DNA of 64,000 bases from Flectonema sp. DT1601 (GCA_964019425.1 OZ025782.1:372001-436000); one strand, 5' to 3'. Shown: positions 32,074 through 42,403, counted from the stretch's first letter. The notes: a model not told the origin generated them from the letters alone. Made by a program: numbers and translations.

Positions 32074-35000
32074 TTAGATAGCCTCAGTTGCCAATGGATC
32101 GATATGTTTTGCTTTCGATGCCTTCAAAGTTGCGGACAGAGACTGTCCTATCGGAAGCCTAACAATGCTACCCGAAAGGGTACCAACTTTAAGAGCCGTT
32201 CTCATTACAGAACATTGAAAATGACTCAAACTACTTCCTGTGTAATGCTTGAGTGATAGAACCCCTGTGGCCCATGATGTGTATGGGAAGGCTGATCCCT
32301 TAGGAGGAGTGCTCTTAATAGAAAAGGTCATGAATTGTCTTTTTAAAAACTCTTCTGTGTTAGTGATCAAATGAACTGGTGCTGTAGATTCTTCTTCCTT
32401 CGCTATGTACGCCTTCTTTGTTTCACACCAGGACAACTTAACATTAATAGCCGATCCCTCCATGTACGGTGTTAGGATTGCGATGGTTAAAGAAGAAGAA
32501 AGATGTTTGACAACCTCAGCGTGAATCACTTTTAATGTCAGACCTACAAAGAAGTAATTCGTAGGTTTTGGTTTATTCTGTACTAAGGAACCTAAGTAAG
32601 GTCTGTAAGTTGACAATGCTGTTGCAAATATAGTAGCAGAACGACCACAAACAGGAGTTGTAGTGTAAGTTATAGGATGGAATGATGATGGTCTTGCAGC
32701 CTTAACAAAACACCTAATTGACGTCGTTTTAAACGTTTCTTGTTTTGAAACAGATGGTTCCGTAAACTGGGTCATAACGTTTCCAGCAGTTATTTCATTG
32801 GTGAGTTCATCTGTGGCGTCGTGAGGGGTTCCTCCGTAGCCCAAAGTTCCCAACCAAATCACAAAATCAAATCTGTGTGAAAATTCAAGTCTCAAATCAC
32901 CTATGTCAATCTTTCTCATTATCGTTGCGATTTTATGATTTTTTTGAGCCGTTGACAACGACGGATTGATCCCAGCCATTACCAACGCCAACGTTGATTC
33001 TCCATATCTCATAAACAATCCTACCACAGTCGTATTACTGTCTCTCAACTCGATGGCTTCCATGTTTCCAACCTTACTGATGTGTCGTTTTCTAGCGAGT
33101 GCTAATACCACTGCCTTTGATCCTCCCAAGTTGGTACTTAAAAACGGATGTAAATCGGTTCCATCACAATACGTTTTAAAAAACTTAACCAACTCATAAG
33201 GTGATGTTTGATATAATTCTGGAATGTCACTCAAACAAATAAAATGAATATCATACTTGCTGGGTCTTGGTAAGAATGCATGTAACGATTTCGGATCAGA
33301 TGTTGTTAGAACCTTACCTCCCAAAGACATTGAACAAGTCCACACTGTTAACATTTCTATTGGATCGCGTGTTAAGTGAAGGTTCGCAACGCCAGATATT
33401 TCTTTATGTTTCTTTGACGTGCCTATTAGATTAACGCTGACTGCTGTGTGTGATTTTGGAACCAAATCTGGCAACCAACAAATATGTCTTCTCGTAGCCC
33501 ATGCCAACTCATAAAAACGCTGTCTTGCTTCTGATGATCCAAACTGCAACACATACGGATGAGGTGCCTTGTAGAATGATAATCTCAATTGTTTATTATG
33601 AGTGTAAAGTTTTTCTATTCTAAACAAGTGATTGCAAGGATACACTTGAGTAGCTCTGCCAGATGACAAGTTTGAAAATTGCCTCTTAAAGAAATCTAAA
33701 ACCCAAACACGATTTTTAGCATTTCCTGTTTTTCCATACTTCGGATTAATCTTCAGAACCTTAAATCCCGAAAGTAAAGCTCCATGACCCTCAACAGAAG
33801 AGATGTCAATACGAATTGGGTTATTAGTAGAGCCGTAGTTGTTGTCCTTTTTAGTGCGTTTCGCAGCTGTTGTCGATGCTGGTTTTTGTCCTGAAACTGG
33901 TTCTGGACCATATCTCGCAACCAATGCTTGAAATAACTGATTTTCGATTCCTTGGAAGTTGTCGAGAAGTTGAGAAACATTTTCTTTCTTACGGCGTTGT
34001 TGATAATGAGCAAAAAATCTTGCCAAACGAGCTTCCCAATAACGCCTGTCAGTTGCTGGTCCTTCTTTACGAACAGCTCTTGGACTTCCCTCAAGAGGGT
34101 GATGATCAACATCAGCAAAACCTTCATTGTCAATAAAAGGAGGTGGTCCCCTACCAGATAAAACTGGTCCCCAAAACCAATGTCCATTCTTAAGAGTACT
34201 AATACCATCCTTTGGAGGGCTTGATAACAACGGAGGTTCAGCTCCTTGATACATGTTGCAACAACTTGTGATGATGCAGTGATTCTTAACCTCGCTGAAC
34301 TTCTTTATGATGTCAGGAATAGTTTCAATTCTCTTTTTGTTATAGAACGAATAAAAGTTTGATAATCTGGTTACCATGTCCTCATCACCAAACGGCAATG
34401 CTGGCAACGCCCCTCCGAGAGACTCTGCCAATTTTTTACAATAATTTGGATCGTTTTCAGAATCCCGTAAGTGTCTGAGAATCAGAGGATTTCCTTCCTT
34501 CGTTAGTTGCATTGGCGTGTTAAAGAGAACAGTGTTCCATATCTCAAGTCTTTTTGCGATCGGGTAATCACTTTCTGATTTATCCTTTACAGGAGATGAT
34601 GATGCTTGTGTTGGTGGTGTTGAAGGCTTGATTTCAACTTCTTTTTGTGTCTCGAGATTATCACCGAGGAGAGCACCAAGAATGTCTTCACTTTCATCAT
34701 CAGATTCGTATCCAGCGCTGTTATCGATGTCGACTGCTCCTGAAATGGTTTGAGATTTTGATGGTGCGGCAGCTTCGTCGTCATCACTTCCAAGAAGCTC
34801 ATCGAGAGCATCTTTTTCTGAATGTTCTGCTTCAGATGAACCGTCCTCGAGGAGGTTGTCTAGTTCGTCTTTATCTTCATCAGATCCAACTAAGTCGTCT
34901 AACATGTCATCAATTGCGTCTCCGTCTTTTTGTTTATCATCAACGTCATCGTCGTCATCACCAAGGATTTCATCAAGTAGTCGATCAGCTTCTTCCCTGT

Positions 35001-37107
35001 TATCAGATTCTACTCTTTTATTAGATGTGGTGTTGTCATCAGAGTGATCACTGAGTAGTTCATCAAGAAGGTCATCATCCTCATCATCAGAAGGTGGGTT
35101 AGGCATTGGACTCATATCTCTTCCAGGTGAAGGAGAGCTGTCGACTAATCCCTCAGTTGGTTGCGATGGAAGAATTAGTTCTCTTTGAGCTGATCCACCT
35201 CTTGTTGGTGATGAAGGTTGTAACTCATCAGGTTCTCTGACTAAGGCAGCAGCTGTTGCTGCGGTGTTAGTTCTGATGTTATCGTCTTCTGTTTCTGGTA
35301 TTGATTTCCCTTCACGTGATTCCAGTCGAAGTAGAAGAGCAGTCCAAACATCAGTACTCTCAATTCCTTCACCAAGTTGATCATAAACCATGGCCATGTC
35401 TTTAACTGTCAGGTGTGACATTAGTTCCTTCTCTCGATGTGAAATCGAAGGAACATGAAGGGTTTCTAAAAGAGCGACGACTTTGTATGATAATTGTTGA
35501 TCCAGTGCAATGTTGTTCGATTTTTGTTTTTCTTCTTCTTTACGACGTCGATGAGACTCAACTTCAGTAGTCATGACTGCCATCTGTTGTCTCAGTTGTT
35601 GTAATTCAGTCTCAGTCGCTCGAGTTGCAGCAGATGGGGCGGAAGCAGTTGGTGTCGATTGCATTAATTTGATTTTAGATTCATACTCCGATTCCTTTAA
35701 TTTCATTTCAGATATAATCGATTCAACTTCACTATCTTTTTGTTGTAAACGTTGCTGCAAATCAGCGAGTTCAGCACTTTGCTTTGATCTAGCAAGCATC
35801 AATCCGTCAACCTCAGCCTGTAGGTATTGCTTTTGTTGAATAGCGTCAGCTGCTTCGTCTCCTTTCTTAGCCATTAACTCTTTGGCATGTTTTATTTTTT
35901 CTTCCCAAGACATCTGTAGTTGATTCATTAAGTGTTTATTTTGTTCAAGTTCTTGTTTACCATCTTGATTCTGTAGTTTGTCTTGAAGTCGAGAAATCTC
36001 ATCTTTCAAAGCCAACACTAAAGCATTATTAGCATCTTCATTTATGATGGCTTTGTTCACAATCTTTTTTGCCCGTTCAGCATATCGTAATGTTGACATC
36101 GTTTCTTCATAATTGTCAGATGCAGGACTGACGGTGGCAATCATCATTGTCTTGCTGTTTCCTCCCAAATTATCCTTCAAAATCCATGTAAGGATTGAGT
36201 CTCTGTATGGAATGTGTTTTCTACCAGTGGTGGCAATGTCAGCCAATGCTGATATAACCTGCCCGAGGGTGGTGAGTGACTTGTTGATGTTTGAGCCTTC
36301 CAGAAGCCTTGTTCCAGTTGCTTGTGTTTTTGAAATCCGTTCACTGCCTGCTAAGTCGACGAGGTTTAGACGAGCAGTTTTCGATGACAGAACTTCATTA
36401 CTCCCTTCCATTAAAATCTCTTGCGTAACTGTAAGTTGAAATAGAGCATGTGATCTAGAACTGTGTGTGTTCATGTTAGTCGCTGCCGTCGTTCTTAACT
36501 TATTACCATCATGCATAACTCTGAATACTTCTTGGTGACTCCCAACTGCCATCTCTGTTAAGGCTTCAACGTATGGTCCGGTCTCAGGGTGTTCTCTTAC
36601 TTTTAATGAACTGCCATCAAGTGCTGGATTTAATAAACAACGAACTCTTTCGTTGTATATTTCCATGTAGGATGCTTTGACGTCGAACTTTACTAAACTA
36701 GATTTTTGTTTGTCAATGTCGTTGAAGATCTTGTGTGTTATTCTTGGTATCAATCCGATCTCTGTGTGTTCTGCTGTGTCTCCAAACATTGTGTAACTCT
36801 TTCCAGAACCAGTTTGTCCGTATGCAAACACACAAACGTTGAAACCTTCAAAACAAGAATCAACAACAGGAATACCAATCTCTTTAAAGACATGTTGTTG
36901 GGTTGCGAATGTCGTCTGCGATGCTCTCTCTTTCAAACTCCACAAAGTATGATCATAATTAAATTTATGAGTAAACGATCCATTAGTGTGAGGAACTCTC
37001 ACGGTTAATTCATTACTTCGGCAACTCAGAATTACTTCACTTCCTTCCTTTTCTTCTTTTTCAACAATCGGACGAACCCTCACCGCCACCTTCACAGATG
37101 ATGACAT
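32074..37107 (-). CDS. Kinesin-3-like motor fused to PH-like and degenerate inositol 5-phosphatase-like domains, 1677 aa
   Basis: The N-terminal motor (residues ~1-355) is complete. It has a P-loop GQTGSGKS (97-104), switch I NMNTHSSRSHA (211-221), switch II DLAGSE (251-256) and the YRDSILTWILKDNLGG segment (301-316) typical of kinesin-3. Residues ~360-520 are coiled coil. No FHA domain is evident. Residues ~676-806 are acidic with about six LLDELL-type helices. Residues ~920-1050 carry two copies of a module with RLSNFYSFYNKKR and RRYWEARLARFFAHY, known from many flagellate proteins. A PH-like segment (~1155-1205, LQFGSSEARQRFYEL) precedes a region (~1245-1425) with the fold signatures of inositol-polyphosphate 5-phosphatases. 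Catalytic residues there look lost (LGTLGYGG where GDLNYR is usual). Probably a microtubule motor with a lipid-sensing tail; cargo unknown. Single exon. Confidence 0.9.
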   Translation of the reverse strand: MSSSVKVAVRVRPIVEKEEKEGSEVILSCRSNELTVRVPHTNGSFTHKFNYDHTLWSLKERASQTTFATQQHVFKEIGIPVVDSCFEGFNVCVFAYGQTGSGKSYTMFGDTAEHTEIGLIPRITHKIFNDIDKQKSSLVKFDVKASYMEIYNERVRCLLNPALDGSSLKVREHPETGPYVEALTEMAVGSHQEVFRVMHDGNKLRTTAATNMNTHSSRSHALFQLTVTQEILMEGSNEVLSSKTARLNLVDLAGSERISKTQATGTRLLEGSNINKSLTTLGQVISALADIATTGRKHIPYRDSILTWILKDNLGGNSKTMMIATVSPASDNYEETMSTLRYAERAKKIVNKAIINEDANNALVLALKDEISRLQDKLQNQDGKQELEQNKHLMNQLQMSWEEKIKHAKELMAKKGDEAADAIQQKQYLQAEVDGLMLARSKQSAELADLQQRLQQKDSEVESIISEMKLKESEYESKIKLMQSTPTASAPSAATRATETELQQLRQQMAVMTTEVESHRRRKEEEKQKSNNIALDQQLSYKVVALLETLHVPSISHREKELMSHLTVKDMAMVYDQLGEGIESTDVWTALLLRLESREGKSIPETEDDNIRTNTAATAAALVREPDELQPSSPTRGGSAQRELILPSQPTEGLVDSSPSPGRDMSPMPNPPSDDEDDDLLDELLSDHSDDNTTSNKRVESDNREEADRLLDEILGDDDDDVDDKQKDGDAIDDMLDDLVGSDEDKDELDNLLEDGSSEAEHSEKDALDELLGSDDDEAAAPSKSQTISGAVDIDNSAGYESDDESEDILGALLGDNLETQKEVEIKPSTPPTQASSSPVKDKSESDYPIAKRLEIWNTVLFNTPMQLTKEGNPLILRHLRDSENDPNYCKKLAESLGGALPALPFGDEDMVTRLSNFYSFYNKKRIETIPDIIKKFSEVKNHCIITSCCNMYQGAEPPLLSSPPKDGISTLKNGHWFWGPVLSGRGPPPFIDNEGFADVDHHPLEGSPRAVRKEGPATDRRYWEARLARFFAHYQQRRKKENVSQLLDNFQGIENQLFQALVARYGPEPVSGQKPASTTAAKRTKKDNNYGSTNNPIRIDISSVEGHGALLSGFKVLKINPKYGKTGNAKNRVWVLDFFKRQFSNLSSGRATQVYPCNHLFRIEKLYTHNKQLRLSFYKAPHPYVLQFGSSEARQRFYELAWATRRHICWLPDLVPKSHTAVSVNLIGTSKKHKEISGVANLHLTRDPIEMLTVWTCSMSLGGKVLTTSDPKSLHAFLPRPSKYDIHFICLSDIPELYQTSPYELVKFFKTYCDGTDLHPFLSTNLGGSKAVVLALARKRHISKVGNMEAIELRDSNTTVVGLFMRYGESTLALVMAGINPSLSTAQKNHKIATIMRKIDIGDLRLEFSHRFDFVIWLGTLGYGGTPHDATDELTNEITAGNVMTQFTEPSVSKQETFKTTSIRCFVKAARPSSFHPITYTTTPVCGRSATIFATALSTYRPYLGSLVQNKPKPTNYFFVGLTLKVIHAEVVKHLSSSLTIAILTPYMEGSAINVKLSWCETKKAYIAKEEESTAPVHLITNTEEFLKRQFMTFSIKSTPPKGSAFPYTSWATGVLSLKHYTGSSLSHFQCSVMRTALKVGTLSGSIVRLPIGQSLSATLKASKAKHIDPLATEAI

Positions 37108-37311
37108 TGCCGTTTCAAAATAAAATAAAAGTCAAACTAATTAAAAACTATTTTTTTTTCTCGCCTGTGGAAGGAATGGTATTTTCGTAATGTATCTACT
37201 CTGCGGTATTAAAAATTACTTTTCCTTTCCCCCATTTTCTCATCATCAGTTACCGTGTAGGAAGTCAGTCAATCATTAAGGACTGTCGAGAGAGGAGAAA
37301 AATAGTTTGCG

Positions 37312-37343
<32 letters not shown>

Positions 37344-38075
37344 CCCTCAAGAATCTGTTAGCTTTTTTTTATTTTCACCTGCTAAGGGATTGGAAAAAAA
37401 AATTTTTTTTTAAAAATAAGTGAGTTTCATGTGGACCGCGAAAATTACTTCAAATGGTCAAAAATGAGTGTCTTCAGTACCGTGGATGACACTCTCACGC
37501 TGACGAGGGGGAAAATCGTATTTTGTGTCCCCTCCTTCAATGCAATAGGAGTATTTTCCGTGTTTTTTTTTTTTTTTAAATAGACAGGTGTTTAATCATA
37601 AATAATGAAAAGAAAAGCTTTCAGATGACTACTGAGGATTACTGGCTTCATTTATTTTATTTATTTTCTTTCTTGTGCCAATGAATGATTCTCGTCTCTC
37701 TCTTTATTTTTTTTTTAAATATCTCTCTCGATTCTTTTTTTTTTTATTTTGTCATTTTTTATTTCATTTTATTCTGTTTGCTCAGTGTTGTTAGTGTGGA
37801 AATGGAATAACCTTTTCCAAAGCAAAGTAGTTTTTTTGGTTCATATTGACAAAACACACAGTGTGGGAAGTGAAAGGATGATTTTTTCACATCATTCTTT
37901 TTTTTTTTTTTTTTACGGACCAAAAAAATAATAGCTGAAGAAAGCTGTTTCCCTCAATTTGAAGCCCCTCAAAAAACAGTGTTTTCTTCTTTTCTTTTTT
38001 TTTTTAATTTGTTTCTTTCAAAGTAGCCTAATATTGAACGAAAAAAACAATACCTTTATTTTTTTTTTTTTTTTG
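37108..38075. other. Intergenic region between ArfGAP 3' end and kinesin 5' end
   Basis: About 1 kb, with several T runs up to 28 bases and no supportable gene. It should contain the kinesin 5' leader; no clear acceptor-like AG lies immediately before the kinesin ATG. Confidence 0.6.
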
Positions 38076-38119
38076 AAAAAAAAAAAAGACGACTAGAACA
38101 AATTCTAGTCGTCTTTTTT
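38076..38119 (-). other. Perfect hairpin spanning the ArfGAP stop codon, followed by T run
   Basis: On the minus strand GACGACTAGAA pairs perfectly with TTCTAGTCGTC across a TTTG loop. Flanking A6 and T12 extend the stem to about 17 bp. The TAG stop codon of the ArfGAP gene lies inside the 5' arm, and the 3' arm runs into the T run, giving a layout like an intrinsic terminator or a 3'-end processing signal. Confidence 0.6.
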
Positions 38120-39620
38120 AGCACCCGGAGACCATTCAGTGTCTGCACCCCAATCGTCTTCTTCCCAGTCATCTTTCTTTTTAGCAACAACAGGTTTTGC
38201 GGATACTTTTTTAGGTGAAGCTACAGCTGTGGGTGATGTTCCTGACGGTGATGACTGCTGCTGCTGTTGTTGTTGTTGCTGTTGTTGCTGTGCTACTGGC
38301 GATGAATTTTGAGACTTGTGTCCTTCATCGTGCTCATAGTGTTTTCCCCATTTTCGTAGCTGGCTGTGAGGGGCTCCTCTCTTTCCACCATCGTCAAATT
38401 TTAAGATGTACGACGGAGGGCTCGATCTGTCATCGACAGCTGAGATGACCGCCCGCTGTGGTGTTCCAGTAGCAGGCTGCCAGACAATCATCTCTCCCAC
38501 CAGGTAGTTGTCACCCTCACCAACTGGACCTCCCTTTAAATTTGCAAAGGCATCATCGTTGGATGCGTCTCCAGAGGCTGCGCTTTGGATTTGTGTTGCA
38601 GCGCTGGTAACGGTTCTGTTGTTGGTTTAATATTTTTATAAAGATTAGTTTTAAAAATACTAAAAATTAAATTACAAACCTTGATAACCATCCCCAACCA
38701 GCTGTTGCTGCAGTTCCTGCTTTACTCCAACCTTCTTCAGCACTCTTTTGAACGTTGCTTACATCAATCTTACCCGCAGCGTCTTTTGCTTGAGTTCCAG
38801 CTTTCTTGCTTGCGTCAGCGATGGCACTTCCAGCCATCCATCCCAAGTTTCCGAGTTTGTTCAGACCTTCACTAACAGCTTTTCCTGCTTCTGATATCTT
38901 CGCTTCAGCACCACCTGATGATGGTGGAGGTGATGACCCAATACCACTTCCTCCAATTCTGCTGTTGCCGGTACCTCTTCTGGCTGCTACTGGTGGTGGT
39001 GCTTTATCCCAGTCAGGATTGTACTCTGGAGGAGGTACGAAGTTCTATTTTTTTTTTTTTTTGGTTTTGATTTGTTTGAACCCAACTAAATTTAAAAAAA
39101 AAAAAAAAAAAAACCTACCTCCGCTGACCAAGGTTTTCCTTCAGCCAAATGCTCAAGCATAGCACGGTATTTGAACGCCTCAAGGTGATTATAACGAGCT
39201 TTGATTGCTTGCTGTAATTGTTTTTTGTTAGTGGAGATATAATGAGTTGTTTATTTGAACTTTCATATAAAAAATATATAAAAAAGGTACCTTGTCAGCA
39301 GGCTCTCCTGTGGTGTTTCCTTTTGGAACACCGTTGGCATTAAAATAGCTTGCGGCTTTTGCATTTCCTCCGAGTTGCATTTGTTTTAATTTTGTTGGTT
39401 TCCAATCATTCCATTTATCCATTGTTATAGATCTCACAAAACTTAAATGAACACCCAACCCTCTGTGAGTACCAGCACAATGAAGACATAGAAAAACACC
39501 GTGGTGGACATTAGCCCATTGAGGATTTGGTGTTCCGCAGTCAGCGCATTTCTTATTTTCCGCATCCTTCATCATGTCATTGAAAGACTTGCGATCCTCC
39601 GGAGAGGCGCCAAACGCCAT
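38105..39620 (-). CDS. ArfGAP1/Gcs1-like Arf GTPase-activating protein, four exons, 432 aa
   Basis: Stimulates GTP hydrolysis on Arf in COPI-vesicle traffic at the Golgi. Exons: 39620-39291, 39211-39119, 39044-38680 and 38615-38105; all introns are GT-AG and 64-80 bases long, and the summed exon length is in frame. The zinc finger is CADC (26-29) with CLHC (46-49), spacing C-x2-C-x16-C-x2-C, followed by the arginine finger in THRGLGVH (R53). HLEAFKYRAMLEHLAEGKPW lies on exon 2. Exon 3 carries Ser/Gly/Ala-rich amphipathic stretches (AVSEGLNKLGNLGWMAGSAI) like the curvature-sensing motifs of ArfGAP1. Exon 4 adds an unusual Tudor/Agenet-like segment (NYLVGEMIVWQP...PSYILKFDDGG), a polyglutamine run and an acidic tail. 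Eighteen bases upstream of the ATG is a long pyrimidine tract ending in AAG, a good acceptor. Confidence 0.9.
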
Positions 39621-39939
39621 TTTTAAATTGACACCCTTAAAAAAAAGAAAAAAAAAACATGAAAAATAATAACAACAAACTATTCGTTTACAGAGTTGAC
39701 TACCAACACCCGATTGTCATCTTGGAGTGGCAGAGAAAAGAGTAGAGAGGGAGAAATCAAACAGTGAGGTCAGATATTAAAGTACTCCTAATGAACTAAT
39801 AAAAACTGTGAATTGCGTATCAGTATGTCTTTATTAACTTATTCTACTTCCGTACCGTGTGTTGCAGTAGCAGAAAGATCCGATTGCTACTGAGAGAGAA
39901 GAGAGAGAGAAATCAAATTGTGAGATCGAAAAATCGAAT

Positions 39940-40929
39940 TCACAAGTTAAAAGTACATCCAGTAGCCTTCTCTGATGCCGTCCATATCAAATCTTTAGCA
40001 CGCTGTTCAGTTGATATTTCCTCAGGTTCGAACTTGTCAACAGGACCCCACAAACCATTTCCCTTCGGACCCCAAAAATCACGAGATTTGACTTCAGGAT
40101 GACAACAAGCTTTAAGAAGAGGCATCGCACCATCTTCAGCTGACTGCGCCATGAGCATAACAACTTCTAAAAACCACCTCCCTCCATACTTTGATGTTGA
40201 TTGCTGCAGACCAGTAGCAGTAATGCCAGGATGGACTGAGATGGCTTTCACTAACGAATTGGTCGACTGTAACTTGTCGTGTAAAGCATAACTGAAGACA
40301 ACTTGAGCTAATTTTGTTTGTTGATATCTGGTGTACTTGGCGGTGATGCCGTTACCTCCGAGGTTACCTCCATTAGATGATAAATAATCTTCATCAAGTG
40401 GTTTCATTGGTCGTTTTCTCGATCCAGAAGAGTGATTGATAACTCTACTCTCTCCATGTTTCTTTGCAGAGATTTCAAGTTCAGGCATCAGCTCACGAGT
40501 CAATAGGAAGTGGCTTAAGTAATTTGTTTGCATTTGAATATCAAACCCATCCCCAGTCGCAACATCATCGAATGCCATAATACCAGCGTTGTTAGCGAGT
40601 ACGTCGAGACCTTGTCCTCCAAATAGTTTTTTATAATCATCAGCTGCCTTTCTTACTGAACTAAAGGATGTTAAATCGCATTCGATTGAAGTAATTTCGA
40701 TGTCAGGAAAGTCACTCTTCAGCTGAGCAATTGAATTATCAGCCCTCTCTGACTTTCGATTTAACAGAACAAGATTTCCTCCTAAAGTTGCAATACTTTT
40801 AGCGACAACATTTCCAATACCAGTTGTTGTTCCTGTTATCAATACTCTCTTTCCAACCATTGAAGGAAGCGTTTCAAAGAATCCATCAAAATGAGCAGAC
40901 TTCACTGTTTTGGAGTACGAGAGACCCAT
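39940..40929 (-). CDS. Short-chain dehydrogenase/reductase 1 (retinol-dehydrogenase-like), 329 aa
   Basis: NAD(P)-dependent oxidoreductase of the classical SDR fold. Motifs: TGTTTGIG (nucleotide binding, ~residues 33-40), NNAG (~residues 112-115), a catalytic serine in NHSSGS and YQQTK (catalytic Tyr and Lys). Sequence style matches the retinol dehydrogenase/WWOX-type group, but the substrate cannot be read. The start at 40929 (MGLSYSK) is chosen over upstream in-frame Met because it aligns with the paralogues and begins with an N-myristoylation-type MGxxxS motif. The middle third is almost identical at DNA level to the two paralogues at 41396 and 49421, while the C-terminal half is clearly diverged. 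Single exon, no membrane segment. Confidence 0.92.
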   Translation of the reverse strand: MGLSYSKTVKSAHFDGFFETLPSMVGKRVLITGTTTGIGNVVAKSIATLGGNLVLLNRKSERADNSIAQLKSDFPDIEITSIECDLTSFSSVRKAADDYKKLFGGQGLDVLANNAGIMAFDDVATGDGFDIQMQTNYLSHFLLTRELMPELEISAKKHGESRVINHSSGSRKRPMKPLDEDYLSSNGGNLGGNGITAKYTRYQQTKLAQVVFSYALHDKLQSTNSLVKAISVHPGITATGLQQSTSKYGGRWFLEVVMLMAQSAEDGAMPLLKACCHPEVKSRDFWGPKGNGLWGPVDKFEPEEISTEQRAKDLIWTASEKATGCTFNL

Positions 40930-41010
40930 GTTTAAAAAGAAGGGGAAGAGTGGGTAAAAATCTTTTTTGAATATAATTACTATAAAAAACACAACACAAA
41001 GAACACACAT

Positions 41011-41315
41011 GAATAACTTCCCTCAGCCGAAATTGAATCTTGCTTAAGGGAAGGTGGTGGAATCGGTAATCGAATCAATAAAAAAAATAAAAAAAAATTC
41101 CAGCTATTCCATAGGGAGGTAACTTAAATACAACCTGAAACTGGCTAAAATCAAATTTAGGTTCGGCCAAACCTGTTTGCCATGTAAAAAGACCAACAGC
41201 ATCGAAAAAAAACCCACAAATGGATTCAGGGGTCATACAGTCAGTTGTTCAATAGGGAGGAAGAAATATAACCAGATATGTTAATACTACTTCATATTTT
41301 TTTTTTTTTTTTTTT
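41011..41315. other. Spacer between SDR genes with dispersed repeat pieces
   Basis: Contains GCCGAAATTGAATCTTGC at 41026, a sequence that also occurs at 41316 and 49351 beside the other SDR genes. A block at ~41100-41175 (CTGAAACTGGCTAAAATC ... GTTCGGCCAA) is repeated at 54070-54115. No gene. Confidence 0.55.
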
Positions 41316-41336
41316 GCCGAAATTGAATCTTGCGAA

Positions 41337-41371
<35 letters not shown>

Positions 41372-41395
41372 GAGGAAGGAAGCATCTTAACATTA

Positions 41396-42403
41396 CTATT
41401 GCGCCAGAGGTGCTCCGACACGCAGACACACACCTGTGGACTTCTCACTCTCTTCGATAAGAAGAACTTTATTACAACTACTGGTGCAGAGTGTTTCAGG
41501 GATGAACTTTTTAGTAGGACCTCTAATTGAGTTTCCATTTGGTCCCCAGAACTCTCCAGAATGAACATTAACTCCACACATACACTGAATTAGATGGTGT
41601 GCTCCGTCTTCAGGTGATTGAGCTATTTGAGATAACATTTTTAACATTATTTTGCTTCCGGATTTAGAGGAGGTTGCCTGTAAACCAGTTGCGGTAATCC
41701 CTGGATGACAAACAACTGATTTAATGGAAGAACTGGCCTCTTGCAATACGTCATGCAGAGCAAAGCCGAAAACGGCATTCGCTAATTTTGATTGTTGGTA
41801 TCGAAGGTACCTTGCTTTTGCTGAATTCCCTCCGAGATTTCCACCAAGTTTTTGAAAAAATTTCGATTCAAGATTTTTTGATGGGCGTTTTCTATTTCCA
41901 GATGACTGGTTTACGATTCTTGACTCGCCGCGAAGGTGAGCTGCGATTTCTAGTTCACCGAGCAGCTCTGATGTGAGTATGAAGTGGCTTAAGTGATTTG
42001 TTTGCATTTGAATATCAAACCCATCCCCAGTCGCAACATCATCGAATGCCATAATACCAGCGTTGTTAGCGAGTACGTCGAGACCTTGTCCTCCAAATAG
42101 TTTTTTATAATCATCAGCTGCCTTTCTTACTGAACTAAAGGATGTTAAGTCGCATTCGATTGAAGTAATTTCGATGTCAGGAAATGATTTTTTTACATCA
42201 GAAAAATTTTCTTCAGATCTTTGAGATTTTCTATTCATGACGACTATCGAAGCGCCCAACTTTGCCATTACTCTCACAGAGACATTTCCAATACCGGTTG
42301 TTGTTCCTGTTATCAATACTCTCTTTCCAACCATTGAAGGAAGTGTTTCAAAAAATCGATCAAAATGAGCAGACTTCACCTTCTGAGATGAACTGTTTCC
42401 CAT
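41396..42403 (-). CDS. Short-chain dehydrogenase/reductase 2, 335 aa
   Basis: Same fold and motifs as SDR 1 (TGTTTGIG, NNAGIM, NQSSGN, YQQSK). It begins MGNSSSQK, a good N-myristoylation signal, so the enzyme is probably anchored at a membrane surface. It is nearly identical to SDR 3 (49421) from the central region to the C-terminus. The ~35 residues after the first nucleotide-binding motif differ (VSVRVMAKLGASIVVMNRKS against VVAKSIATLGG in SDR 1 and 3). The C-terminus ends with a Cys/Leu-rich stretch. The whole gene sits in a 1.47 kb block duplicated at 49351-50823. Confidence 0.92.
   Translation of the reverse strand: MGNSSSQKVKSAHFDRFFETLPSMVGKRVLITGTTTGIGNVSVRVMAKLGASIVVMNRKSQRSEENFSDVKKSFPDIEITSIECDLTSFSSVRKAADDYKKLFGGQGLDVLANNAGIMAFDDVATGDGFDIQMQTNHLSHFILTSELLGELEIAAHLRGESRIVNQSSGNRKRPSKNLESKFFQKLGGNLGGNSAKARYLRYQQSKLANAVFGFALHDVLQEASSSIKSVVCHPGITATGLQATSSKSGSKIMLKMLSQIAQSPEDGAHHLIQCMCGVNVHSGEFWGPNGNSIRGPTKKFIPETLCTSSCNKVLLIEESEKSTGVCLRVGAPLAQ

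Noticed and set aside
36000-37000. Plus-strand open frames across the kinesin and transketolase genes
   Set aside because: They are antisense shadows of well-supported proteins with complete catalytic motifs on the minus strand.
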